Assembly: GCA_900128565.1 (NCBI GenBank)
Contig: LT635968.1
Span: forward strand, 1 to 29,767
Length of the DNA stretch: 29,767 nucleotides
DNA from: Stramenopiles sp. TOSAG23-6
Lineage: Eukaryota; Sar
Direction: 5' to 3'
Each line of letters starts with the position of its first letter. The stretch's first letter is position 1. The notes under the pieces were generated by a model. The model was not told the DNA's origin and did no database searches. It saw only the letters and a program-made list of their open reading frames with translations. Positions 1-11,200 of this stretch are shown here, piece by piece. A program made the translations under genes and the position numbers.

Positions 1-54
1 TTTATACCTAACAAATTTAAGTTTTTTTTTTTGAAATATTTTTCCAAAATACAT
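1..54 (+). mobile_element. Introner-like intron, 3' part only
   Basis: The window opens inside an element: TACCTAAC at about 6-13, a T tract, then GAAATATTTTTCCAAAATACAT ending at 54. It is the same 3' arm as in the other copies, and the end is AT rather than AG. Confidence 0.75.
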
Positions 55-354
55 GAAGTTACGGGTATTCCAAATGGTAAAATATTATGTACTACAATCG
101 ATGAGAATAGAGACATTATGTACGTTTTCATTATGAATTTCAAATTTATCTTTTTCATAGAAAATTTCGTACCTAATGAATTTCGAATTTGAAATATTTC
201 TTCATAATCCATGAAAGATTTGCTTGGTGTAAACCCTCAGAAATTTCGACCAAGTATTCCTAATCTTGTGTATCAATATTCAGTATATTGTAATTATAAT
301 TCAATACGACTTTCACAAAGAAATGAAGAAATTCCAGCTGACCCACAAGTATAA
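55..354 (+). CDS. 3' end of an unrecognised gene (two exons)
   Basis: Two short exons, 55-119 and 213-354, are separated by an AG-less element (120-212). Joining them at the element ends gives an open frame of 69 codons ending in TAA at 352-354. The translation contains GIPNGKILCTT, then after the junction KDLLGVNPQKF, and ends EEIPADPQV. I recognise no domain. A second frame is open in the first exon but stops about 60 bases into the second, so the frame used here is preferred but not certain. The gene starts upstream of the window. Its 3' end converges on the RCHY1-like gene with only 122 bp between the stops. Confidence 0.4.
120..212 (+). mobile_element. Introner-like intron, divergent copy
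   Basis: It starts GTACGTTTTC, has the core variant TTTCGTACCTAAT, and ends CATAATCCAT. Removal restores an open frame (att at | g aaa). ATG is directly repeated at the two ends. It is one of the most degraded copies, suggesting an older insertion. Confidence 0.65.
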
Positions 355-476
355 TTAAGTATTATTCTCATAAACATAAAAGAAATATCAAAAAAAGTCA
401 TTAGTTTAACATTTATTTTACATTTCAAACAATTATTTCGTTCGACATGTGTTATAAGAACCACATCTATTAACAA
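355..476. other. Convergent intergenic spacer
   Basis: This spacer lies between the TAA of the leftmost + gene and the stop of the RCHY1-like - gene. Most of the right part is one copy of a 44 bp duplication that also covers the end of the RCHY1-like coding region. No other signal seen. Confidence 0.6.
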
Positions 477-515
477 TTATTTCGTTCGACATGTGTTATA
501 AGAACCACATCTATT
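428..515. repeat. Exact 44 bp tandem duplication (2 copies)
   Basis: Copies at 428-471 and 472-515 are identical. The right copy holds the last codons and stop of the RCHY1-like gene; the left copy is therefore a duplicated coding end lying downstream of the stop. Confidence 0.95.
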
Positions 516-1697
516 TGGATGTGTTCGTCTAGAAAGATGATTTGAAACGGGAGGTCTTGATTCGTGTGCTGCTATTGCAGTTCTTATAAGACTTGGACGT
601 CGATTTGATTCCTGTGCTGCTATTGCAGTTCTTATAAGACTTGGGCGTCGATTTTCTATTGGTGACGAAGAATTGGAATCTCCGCCGCCGACAACACTGG
701 CTGCAGCCACAGTAACCTCTAAAGATGGTGTTGAGTTTCCAAAACCAACAGAAATGGCAGCATTAGCAGCATCGCGGGCTACAGTTATATATTGTTGTTC
801 TCTATTCGTTTCAATTTGCTCCGAATCAGTCATGTTTCTAAATTGATCTGAAATAATTTCACTACTAGAGGTTTCATTAATCTCGGGAAGTTCAGATTGT
901 TTAGATTCGGTATATTCAATATCAGAAGATTGTCTATCAGATAATAATGCCATGCACTTTAACCCAACAACATGCCACTGTGTCATTGATTTTCTATTAC
1001 AATCGTAGCAAAGTACCTCAACCATTTTATCTCTATACTCTACTGGCATTGGAGTCCTCAAAATTTCCTGATCTAAACGAGTAAAGTAATCCGACAAGTA
1101 TTTATCTTGCACTAAAGACTTCGAACAAAGGGGGCACTTATATGTTGTTTCCAATAGTTTTTCAAGACAATCCTTGTGAATTCCATGACCACAACGCATT
1201 GAAGCAACTTCTTTACGGGAGTAAAAAAGCTCATCCATACAAATAGGACAATTTGAAAGCATGGCATTTTCTATACAGTTGTGTTCTCCATCAGTAGTGA
1301 AGCACGTGCCGCACTTTACGCAATGCTCATAATTCTCTCGGCCACCTACTCGACATATTCCACACTCATTGCAGTGGAATTGTTCTTTTGATGTGTCATC
1401 GTCAAAGAGCCGACAAGTCATACAGCTGTAATTTCCAAAGCATACACCACAATTTTTACAAGACTCGGACAAAGGTTGGCGTACATCACAAACCAAACAC
1501 TGAAGCTCTGTAACTGCAAAACGATCCAAACTATGCATCTTCTTCGGGTTCTTATAATCGTCTGCATACTTTTCATCGTGACAAAAACGGCATGTAAATA
1601 CTTCATTACAACAAGGTGCCACCAAGGCACAACTTCGCCTATAATGAGCACAACCATGTTTAACCGTACCCATTCTTGTAGTTGACAAATCCATCAT
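477..1697 (-). CDS. RCHY1/PIRH2-like CHY and RING zinc-finger E3 ubiquitin ligase
   Basis: Intronless frame of 406 residues. An N-terminal CHY-type zinc finger (about residues 12-90, HGCAHYRRSC and following Cys/His pairs) is followed by a CTCHY segment (about 91-145), then a RING finger (about 150-191: CPIC, CGHGIH, CPLC) and a zinc-ribbon-like region (about 218-250, CYDC...). This order is diagnostic of RCHY1/PIRH2 and plant CHY-RING ligases, which transfer ubiquitin from an E2 to substrate proteins. The C-terminal 150 residues are Ser/Thr-rich and include a 16-residue tandem duplication, each copy starting NRRPSLIRTAIAA, with an RRxS basophilic-kinase-type site. Two adjacent ATGs occur at the start; the first is taken. 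The stop lies in the 44 bp duplication. Family certain, substrates unknown. Confidence 0.88.
   Translation of the reverse strand: MMDLSTTRMGTVKHGCAHYRRSCALVAPCCNEVFTCRFCHDEKYADDYKNPKKMHSLDRFAVTELQCLVCDVRQPLSESCKNCGVCFGNYSCMTCRLFDDDTSKEQFHCNECGICRVGGRENYEHCVKCGTCFTTDGEHNCIENAMLSNCPICMDELFYSRKEVASMRCGHGIHKDCLEKLLETTYKCPLCSKSLVQDKYLSDYFTRLDQEILRTPMPVEYRDKMVEVLCYDCNRKSMTQWHVVGLKCMALLSDRQSSDIEYTESKQSELPEINETSSSEIISDQFRNMTDSEQIETNREQQYITVARDAANAAISVGFGNSTPSLEVTVAAASVVGGGDSNSSSPIENRRPSLIRTAIAAQESNRRPSLIRTAIAAHESRPPVSNHLSRRTHPNRCGSYNTCRTK
557..652 (-). repeat. 48 bp in-frame tandem duplication in the RCHY1-like gene
   Basis: Two copies (557-604, 605-652), nearly identical, encode the 16-residue unit NRRPSLIRTAIAA(Q/H)ES twice. 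The period is a multiple of three, so the frame is kept. Confidence 0.93.
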
Positions 1698-2183
1698 CGG
1701 AAATCCAATAAAGTAAAGTATCCTATTGGGAAGTTAAGGCGAGCTAGGAAATTTTCTGCTTTAGGCTTTAGGCTTTCGTTTGTAATCTCAACTGGGACAT
1801 TCTGAATTCAAATATTCGGAGAGTGAGTGAATATACAGCTTCTTAGCGCCTTGTAATAGCCTGTAGTGCCTGTGCGACTGAACACAAATATCAATCAGTG
1901 ATGTTGACACGTGCCACGGTCAACCGACACAACCGTTTCAATCAACACAAATATTATTATTATTATTATTATTAACCGTTAGCTTGGGTAAAATAACGTT
2001 TTTTCAGTTCTGCATGTCATTTTTATGAACAAAATTCGATTATTAAAAGTCAACCAAAGGAACTCGAATTATTTTTATAACGAAATTTAACTCAATTACT
2101 CAAATCAAAATGCTTCCCGAACAAATATAGCATGTAATTTAAAAAAAAAAANCATTATTTTATTCAACAATTTAGACGTAAAT
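1698..2183. other. Intergenic region: RCHY1-like promoter side and glycosyltransferase 3' side
   Basis: 486 bp between two - strand genes. It must hold the 5' leader and promoter of the RCHY1-like gene and the 3' UTR of the downstream gene. It contains an (ATT)7 microsatellite, a short CTTTAGG heptamer repeat near 1755-1780, and an A-run with an ambiguous base at 2152. No gene or introner element is visible. Confidence 0.6.
1953..1974. repeat. (ATT)7 microsatellite
   Basis: Seven uninterrupted ATT units in the intergenic region upstream of the RCHY1-like gene. Confidence 0.95.
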
Positions 2184-4953
2184 TTATTTTTCTTGCATAA
2201 AATGCTGAAAACCTTTTCGGAGTTTCATGTGTTTCCATCCATCTAGTAGTAGCTCATCATATTTCAACCATCTATTGGAAACATTGCAAAAGGGTTTCTT
2301 ATTCTCATGACATAGACCTTGTGTTTCAGCTTCCTTTACATTACAAGAGCAAGAATCAATTTCAGTGTTATCACGAAATAAGTTTTGTACTTTTGGCACT
2401 GCAATTGCTCTAAGCCAAGTATAATGCTTAAAATGATGATTTTCCCCTATACCATCAACAACTTCTTGTTGAGTCATTAATGCAGCGACGTCGAAGCCAG
2501 CTGCTTCTAAATGCCGTTCTAATGACTCTTCACTAAAACCTACAGAATGAATATCTCCAGGACTCTTCTGTCCACCAAATATATAGTATGAGGAAAGATC
2601 TGCCTTCCATACACCATTGACCAAATTCTTACACAAACCTGTCAATGATGGTACGATGACTTGTAATGTGCCACAACATGGTTGCAACACTCGATGCCAT
2701 TCTGATAGAACAGTTTCAACCTCAGCATGTTTGAAGTGTTCTAAAATGTCCTTTGCAAGTATCTGTGAAACTGAACCATCTGGCAATTCCCACATATTTC
2801 CTACATCAAGACCAACTACAATTTTTCTACGCTTTTGAAGTGTTTCTTTGGTATCATTATTTTTTCCTATACCAATACTATCCCAGAAAATTTTCACTGT
2901 TGGTGGGACACTTTCATAATTTGAGTTTTTTTCTATTCTTGAACCAACCCATTTGTCAATATTGATCCAAGGAGGAGGTAAAAGCATATCTCCAGCACCA
3001 ATATTCAGATAGATATTACTCGGTAAGGTACTTGGCAAATTTCCTAATGCATCATAAAATAACCGACCTCCGTATAATAATGGGCTATTCCCATGTGCTG
3101 CTACATAGTTTTCTTCGTATCCATTATATATAAGGCCACTGGTGGTATTCGAAATATTTTCATTCTTATTTAAATGTAATAAGTATTTTCCGGCTTGATG
3201 TTTCACTGTATCTGCTTTCAAAGTTGTATCTTTTAAGTAAAACTTGGTTATCTCAGATGGAAGCTTTGCCTTCCATTGCCTTGAAAGTTGGCCAAACAAT
3301 TCCGATACTTTTTTCCATTCCATTTCTTCAGTTTTTGTACTACGTTGTAGTGCGGCAATGGATGCATTTTCTAACTCATTTAATGCATACCACAATGTCT
3401 TAACAATGTCAATATTTCCATCAATACTAGAATGATTTTTTTTGTTTGCTTTATTTGTATGGCTCGCACTCGCTGTAGCAGCAGCAAGTAAAGTTGCGGC
3501 ACGGTCAACCGGATCTTGAATATCCTCCCAAAAATATTCCCTTAACCAATGACGAGTATTCAAATGTTTTGCAAAATATTCTGACTCACTCTTGAAATCA
3601 GTAACATCCACATTATTTATAGGATTGAAGTAAGATTTTGCCAGAATCGTAACTTTACTTGGTGCAATCCCAAAAGCCCGACTTAACAATCTTGGCCCAG
3701 TTGCGTTTAATACATCCTTCATATGTGAACTATTAATTGCTTCCACTAAAACGACTTCCCAGAAGGGGTGCCTTGGTGGTGATGCCATTAATGCATTTTG
3801 TACATCTTCATTCAAAGAATTTGCAGATGCAACAATATGAACATTCTCTTGGGACAAATATTTGTAAAAGTTTGCATTGCAGACATAGTCCATGTCTGCG
3901 TAAATTCCACCTATCTTTTGTAAAATAAGGTAACGCGCCAGATCTACTCTCATTATTTGTTTAGGATAACTATCATAAAGTTCTAACATATGCACTGCAT
4001 TATTTTTGACCCAAAGTCTTAAGGAAACATCCGTCCATAATATATGTTTATATTCAGTAGGTGGAAAATATAAATTCCAAGTTTTGTGTGCGTTAATCCA
4101 ATCAGTATGCCAAGTGGATATATTTTCACTGGGAACCATTTGATGAATTATCTTTGGAATGTTGTCAACTTTTTTATTTGGTATGTGTGGCTCTAATTGG
4201 GCGTCAGTGAGAAGTTTTGTGTATGACACTCCCACTTCTTTATTATCCGAAATAATTGTTGTTGCAAGAACAGGAAATAAACGAAGACACTCAACTGATT
4301 CATTTAAACAAACTGTAGAGAAAGCTTTTTTACATTCAATTTGAATGGGGCTCAGATCTTGTTGAGTTTCAATAATTGGGATCGTGTAATGTAAGTTAGA
4401 GGGCGTTGACCAAGAAATACCACGTATTGTGAAAAAATATTTCAAAAAAAAATCGTTAGGTACGAAATTTCGTATGCTGCTTGCAGAATGAATATATAAC
4501 ATCAACCGGTTGCTGTCCTTCCATAATATGCAAAATTCCTAAACTTATCTCATTTTCTTTAGTATCAATGGTACAATGACTTGTCAAAGTTGTAACTTCT
4601 TCTTCAGTGGTAAATGCACAGCGCCTATCAGTGTTTCTAAGAATAAAGTTTCCAGAACCATCAAGCAGAACTTCTGCCACAAATATGATGGGTTTCGTTC
4701 GATTGCACGAAACTCTATCAAAGCTACAAGCATCAATTAGAATATCATTTCTCAATGTCCATGGTAGATCTTGTCTATTTTTCATGAAATCAGAAATGAC
4801 GTCAACTGGTTCAAAGCCTTCATAAATAATAACTGTACCAATATCCTGGCCGTCTATCTCAATCTTTCTCTCATACAACAATTCAGGTATAGAACAAAGT
4901 ACATTTTTTGAAAGCAGGAGTAACACAATAAAACATAGTACTTGAGGCAGCAT
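2184..4953 (-). CDS. OCH1-like (GT32-type) glycosyltransferase fused to a SAM methyltransferase domain, secretory pathway
   Basis: Two exons (4953-4476 and 4423-2184) join in frame to about 905 residues. The ATG at 4953 is chosen because it begins a clear signal peptide or signal anchor (MLPQVLCFIVLLLLSKNVLC). Next come two related N-terminal segments sharing PVDVIxxF (one ends PVDVISDFMKNR, the other PVDVIYSFCKQ), the second crossing the intron. The transferase domain follows: IPKIIHQMVP at about residue 248 and the metal/sugar-nucleotide motif GGIYADMDY at about 332-340, as in OCH1/GT32 enzymes. The C-terminal third has class I methyltransferase features: LNIGAGD at about 632-638 and LAKDILEHF at about 715-723. 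Inference: a Golgi enzyme that adds and may methylate a sugar on glycoprotein or glycolipid. Donor and acceptor cannot be told. Confidence 0.8.
4424..4475 (-). mobile_element. Introner-like intron, shortest copy (5' arm missing)
   Basis: It begins directly at the palindrome (ATACGAAATTTCGTACC), continues CTAACG, a T tract, GAAATATTTTTTCACAATAC, and lacks the GTATGTTTT and T-rich 5' arm. The coding frame before and after, and the conserved PVDVIxxF repeat that runs up to it, fix the junction within about 2 bases: AT-AC or AC-GT type, not GT-AG. Confidence 0.75.
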
Positions 4954-5241
4954 TTTCTTTAGAAATATAGTTTTGTTTTGACGCACTGATAGGTTTACTT
5001 ACTCAATGAAGTGTTAATTGGTAACATTTGCATCAATAATGTTGATTAGATGCGAATAATTACAACAAAAATGAAAGATCGTAGTCGAGAGTACCAACGC
5101 GATTTCGGATTTCGATTTGATTTCGACGGTTTCAACTACCCTACCGTCCGTTGAAGCAAACAAGGTATTGTTCCCATTATTCTCAATATCATGTTATTGC
5201 ACAATGAACTGGTAGACTACGTATAATACTTATCGAAAAAT
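4954..5241. promoter_or_regulatory. Divergent intergenic region, probable bidirectional promoter
   Basis: 288 bp separate the ATG of the glycosyltransferase (-) from the ATG of the EMAP-like gene (+). Both promoters must lie here by position. No TATA box or other motif stands out. Confidence 0.4.
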
Positions 5242-8200
5242 ATGGGACAGAAGATAGGCAAATGCCAGCTCCGGCCAGAGTTTCAAAACTCACTAATATT
5301 AGACATGGCTTTATTATCAAAACTTCAAGAAAATATACAGAAATGTAGAAAAGTCAATAGAGGTAAAAGCTATAATTGCACTTCCATAGTTTTCAATGAT
5401 GTCGCTGGGTTCTTCATATCTAATGAATACGATGAGAAGAAAGTGACTTCTCTACTCTTCGAGGTTTTGGATACAGATGGTGATGATACTATTGACTTAT
5501 TGGAATTTTACATCGTTATGGTTTTTTTATCTACTATATCTAGACCCAAGAAAATTGAGTTGATCTTCAATACTTATAATTTCCAGCAAAAGGAGCGCAT
5601 TAGTGTAGCTTTGCTCTTTATAATGATTTCAAGTTTGACTTCAGGCCTATCAAAGCTTGCAGACACTCCGAGTCCAAGTCCAATTGTATGCCAAAGTCAA
5701 ATTCTACTAATATTAGGTTTGAACATCGAACAAAGCAGACGTAAAATGCGCAAGATATTAAATAAAGGAGTTTCGATAGAAATGGTTGCAGAATATATGT
5801 ATAGCTCATCAAGTGTTCAAACTTGGTTTGATTATTTTAATCTCACGGCAACAGGCCGAATTTCAACTGATCGATATGAAGAAACACAAAACGCTTCAGC
5901 AATTGTTAGACAAATTCAACGCCTTTCTCACAAAGTTAGTCTTCTCACAGTAGAAATTAGTGATCGAAGCTCTGAGTTAGTGAATGAAATATGTGAGTAT
6001 CAAAAACAGCAATTAAGACACGAAATAACAATAGATACATTCAGGAAGCGTTCAAAGGAAGTGTTAAAAAATTTGGAGAATGAATTGGAAATGGAAGTAG
6101 CAGACAGAATTTTTTTTAGAGATAAATTGACTCATCTAAAACGAGGAATTAATTTTTCAAAACGAGACATCCTTGAAGTTAAACAAACAATAGAAACATT
6201 GAATAACACAGCGTATATACCAGGCTCGAAACTGAGTAGCACAGTTCAAGCACGTCGGGAAGCAATGAGATTGTTAGAGATTTGGTCTGCTTGTCAAATA
6301 GCCGAACAATTTACTAGACGTCCGACCAATCAGGCTGAATATTTGATCACTGAAGAAAACAGCAACCCTAGACCACCAGTAAAAGGTGTAATTATTCCAC
6401 CTGACGTTAACTTAAAACTAAGCTGGATATATGGGTATGATGGAAGTCTCGGAATGTGGCATAATGTGCGATATAATAAAAAACATGATATTGTATACAC
6501 TGCTGCACAGATAGGTGTAGCGTTAGACAAAGCTGCTTGGTCTCAAAAACATATGATAAGCCATAGTCATAAAATATCTGCATATACAATGCACCCAAAT
6601 AGAATTGATATTGCAACTGGAGAATTTGGCGAATATCCATCTATATTAATATGGTCATCTTTATTCCCAAAGGTTCCAAAAATACATTTAAGTGGATTCC
6701 ATGCTGTTGGTGTTGGCAATCTAGCATTTAGTCCATGTGGAAAACTACTCATTTCAATAGGAAAAGATCCTCTTCAGCATATTGCGGTGTATGAATGGGA
6801 AAAAGAATTAATAGTATTTGCAACACCAACTACATCATGTCGCATAAATGGTGTTATTTCCTGCTCATCTCGGGGCTTCATAACGTACGGCGAAGATCAT
6901 TTGTGCTTTTGGAAAGAAAAACCAACTGCATGTATGTTTTAATTTTTTTTCAATTTTTTGTCTAAATTTTTTTTATAGGAAATTTTGTACCTAACAATTT
7001 TTTTATGATTTTTTTTTGAAATATTTTTCCAAAATACATCTGACATTGAAAAAGAAAGAAATAGGATGAGAATGGAGAGGATAGCACGACGCGCATTACA
7101 TAGTCAAGCAAAAACCAATGCACGTGGGTCGGACTCGGATATATCTCCAATCAATTCTCCAAAGGTTGATCGTTTTAGAAAGCACAATATTTCTACAATA
7201 TCTGGCGGTAGATTCCAAAACTTGGATAATGATAAAAATAATGATAAAGAAACTGCAAAATCCAATAGAAATCCTCAAGATGTAACTGATAATCATACGA
7301 TAAAGTCAACGGAGTTTTATGGGATGTGTGGCCTTTCGCGAATGAAAAGTTCACCCAAAACATTCTATTGTGCTTCAGCAGTATTAGGCCCTGCAATCAA
7401 TGGAACAGTTTTAGAAAACGATAATAATGGTATGAGTATACTGGGATCTTCGTGTGGTAAGCTATGCTTATACCATGGCCAGCACATGCTTTGCTCGATA
7501 AGTGCTCATAAACAATCTCTGGGTGGTTGCACTTCTGTATTTTCATGCTCACATGGAATACTTAGTGGTGGTGGGGATGGTCGCCTTTTTGTATGGAAAT
7601 TAAAACATACAGAAGCGGACGGCTATAAGCTAATTATTCATAAAATGATTGAAGTTGCACAGTTTGGGTGTTTAACGCCATGTGTACAATCGTTGTGCTG
7701 GCATGATAATGGCGACACAATAATTCTTGGTGTTCTCAGTTGTGAAGTGTATGAAATATCCTTACTTCAAAACATTGATATCAATAACGGACCTATAATA
7801 CACTGCCATTCTGCGCGAAATGAAGTTGGGGAAATGTGGGCACTTGCTGTGCACCCGACGTTACCTCGTGCAGCAACGGCTGGAGATGATGGTATCGTAA
7901 GAGTTTGGGATATAAAAACACATAAACAAATAGCTGCTGTGCGAATGCGATGTATGTGTCGTTCGGCATCGTATTCCTCGAAGGGAACATGGTTATGCAT
8001 CGGTTTAGGTGGTCCCGAAGAGATCCGACCAAAATCATCACGTAAAGATGGCGCATTTTGTGTTGTGAACCCAAACAATTTGAAAGTAATATGTGAAAGA
8101 CGTTTCTCACATGCGTGGATATCCGCCGTTACATTTAGTGCAAATGATGAATTTCTTGTCGTGGGCACTGGAAGTGGTGAGATATTCTTACATCGATGTG

Positions 8201-11200
8201 TTATACATGGTATAGGATCTGCAACTGGTATAAAATTGGATTTTCCATTGATACACAAATTCAAAGTTCGAGATTCTGGTGCCGTGCGAAGACTTGACTT
8301 TGACAAAAGAAGTCGCTGGTTACAAGTAGAATGCCGACTTACTTTTGCAAGAAAGCGGTGGGTTGAAAGATTCGATATTAAAAAACTATTACCAGGAGAA
8401 GCCAAGGACAAGAAAAACGTCACGTGGCATACTTGGACTATGACTGTTGGAGATATGTTGGAAGGTATCTACTATGGACAAGTGCCTTTAGAAGTATGTG
8501 CTAAATCAAGATCGGGAAAATTAGTTGCTATAGGAAGTGGCGCTGGAGAAGTAATGCTTGCGCGATTTCCATGTAAGAATTCTGGACCGTTGGTAAAACA
8601 TTTCTGTGGCTCAGTTAGTCACATTTCCAACTTAAAATGGAGTTATGAAGACAAGTATCTAATGGTTTCCGGGGGCGATGATAAATGTGTATTCCAATAC
8701 ACTACACAGATTGATGATGCCGATCCAAATGCAGAAGGAAGGCGACAGAGGCTTGAGCTTCTTCACGAAGACCAAAAGAAATTAAATTTAGAATCCAAGA
8801 AGGTCTTCCGACAGACACGAGATATGTTGGCGCCTTTCATCAAAAAGAAAAATGCTCTTATTTCGCGCCAAGAAATTCTTGTAAAAGAAATANAAAGCCT
8901 TAAAGAACAAGCAAGTAAGTTCAAAGCTATTGGAAAGGAACCACTGTACATTACAAATATGTTGTTTAATGCGCGAAAAGAGTTGAAAGAGTTAAATCCG
9001 CCGTTGTCTTCGATACGTAGACGGCTTGCAGAACATACCGTAAAACTCAAAGGTAAAGATAGTCTTTATGTAGAATTGCAAACGAAACAAGCAAAGCTCA
9101 AGAGAGATATTGAAGAAATCTCAGGATATTCTGCAGATGCAATTATTGGGGGGGTTCTTATTGATAAGACTGATTCTTTAGATAATACTGAAGAAGCGAC
9201 AGCTGGTGCTTTAAGAGTTGCGTATTGGGCCAACACCAAAGAAAACTTATTGGATACCGAAGACTTCATCGGGGATCGTACAACTGCAGCTCCAAAAAGT
9301 ACACTTGAATTATCCTGGGTTTATGGGTTTGATGNTAGAGGAGTTCAAAACAATCTGATGTATGTGGGAACCAATCAAATTTTGTACACAATAGCCCGAG
9401 CCATTGTAATTTATGATGTTGTAACACACACACAGCGTCGCTTTGGCGAACACCATTTCGACATACTTAGTATTGCTTCACACCCCAATAAAGAACTTAT
9501 CGCGTCGGGAGAGCGGGGGGATATCCCCATGATAAAAATCTGGCGAATTGATGATCTTAGTGTTGTACAGACTATTGTAGGCTATCATCGAAAAGGTATC
9601 TCACATTTGTGCTTTTCCAAACAAGAGGGTCGATATTTACTCACCGTTGGTGAAGATTTTTGTCATTGCATTGCTATGTACGATTGGAAAGTTGGCGAAG
9701 TTCTTTGTCATGTAAAAGGTGGGGTTGAGACTATATATGCGGCTATATTCATGCCAGATACTTGTGGCTTCATCCAATGTGGGTATAAACATATTAAAGT
9801 GCATAAATTTCATGGTCGTCACGTAGAAACGAAACGTGTTTTATTTCATGGCAAAGGCGACCTTCAGCGGTTCTTGTGTGTATGTTTTTCCGGATCATAT
9901 CCAATCATTGGTACCGAAGATGGCCACTTGTATCAATTACGGAGTGATTCCCGGAATTTATGGAAGGTTGTCAAAGCACATATAGGTGCAGTGAACTGTA
10001 TACGAGGGTACACCAATTGTGTTATTAGTGGAGGAAACGATGGTCTTGTAAAAATTTGGTCAACAACGCTTGTTCTCCAGATAACATTGGATTTGAATGC
10101 TCTCGATCAAAATGTTGACGATACTTGTGACATAGCTGACGCATATAGTGGTGACGAAGCTACATCAAGTGATGATGTAAATGCATGTACAGACGATGAA
10201 CCCTTGTTAGCCGACGATTCAAAATTTAAAGGTCAACTTTTAGGGAATAATTGGAAAAAGGTCCTAAATGAACGAGCGCGTCGAAAGCAAGAAGCAAAAA
10301 CATCAACCCAACAAAGAGAGAAAGAGAGAAGGGAGCGTTCTGAAAGACAGGTTGATTTGTATGAAAAACGAAACAAAAAACAAATAAGAGAACTTGAGCG
10401 ACAAAAGCGTAAAGAAATAAAATTGTCTGAAAAGTTGAAGCGTAAAGAAGCCCGAGCACAGCGGAGGGCTTTAAAGGCGACTAAGAAAGCATTGAAACAA
10501 TCTAATTTAGATGATAATGCAGATGATGAAGCAACTGATATTTCTAGTGATCCCGAGGATACCGACGACATTACATCCGATTCTGATTCCGATTTGTCTA
10601 ATTTGTCATCTTCATCAGATGAAAATGCCGATGGCGGAGAAAAAAAAATGACTATCAGTAATACGGTGAAAGATCCAGAAGGGCCTGAAAAGTGGCAATT
10701 GTGTCTTCCTAGTAGTTTTAGGAAGATACGCGCATCAAAATTGCGTGAAATGGATTTTAAGGACTCAGGAGGGAACTTTGAAGGTGCCATTGAGTGTGAT
10801 TTATCTGGGGAAAAACTTGCTAACGAATATTTCGATTTCGAAACGAAGCTTAAGGAAATGGAGAATACGGGGAATGATAGTGAAAGCGAAAAAGAAGAAG
10901 ATGCCGAATTTTGGTACACTCGAATTAACAATGATGGTAAAGGTCGAGCATTCATCCTATCTTCGCACGCATATAATCTAGCATTTCCTACCAAAGCAAC
11001 AGATCTGAAAAAACAAAACTTTTTTAGAACTTCTTTGACTCGTATTGTGCAATCTATTCCTGGAAAAGTCACTGCTAAGTATAAAGAAATTAGCATCGAC
11101 GAGGACGCTGAATTTCTTTGTCCTCATTCAAATGAAGATCTCAAAGAAGAATTCTTTTATCATGCTTGGCTGAGAGACGATACACCAATAGATATATCAA

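Noticed and set aside
294-476. 60-residue open frame on the - strand downstream of the RCHY1-like stop
   Set aside because: Its start is created by the 44 bp duplication and its remainder overlaps the 3' exon of the leftmost gene.
4954-4986. An earlier start for the glycosyltransferase at 4986
   Set aside because: The codon there is GTG; the ATG at 4953 begins directly at the signal peptide.
7767-8423. 218-residue open frame on the - strand
   Set aside because: It lies opposite well-supported WD40 blades of the EMAP-like protein and has no recognisable features.
10233-11096. 287-residue open frame on the - strand
   Set aside because: It is the antisense shadow of the acidic/Ser-rich linker of the EMAP-like gene; its Ser/Phe-rich composition mirrors the + strand codons.
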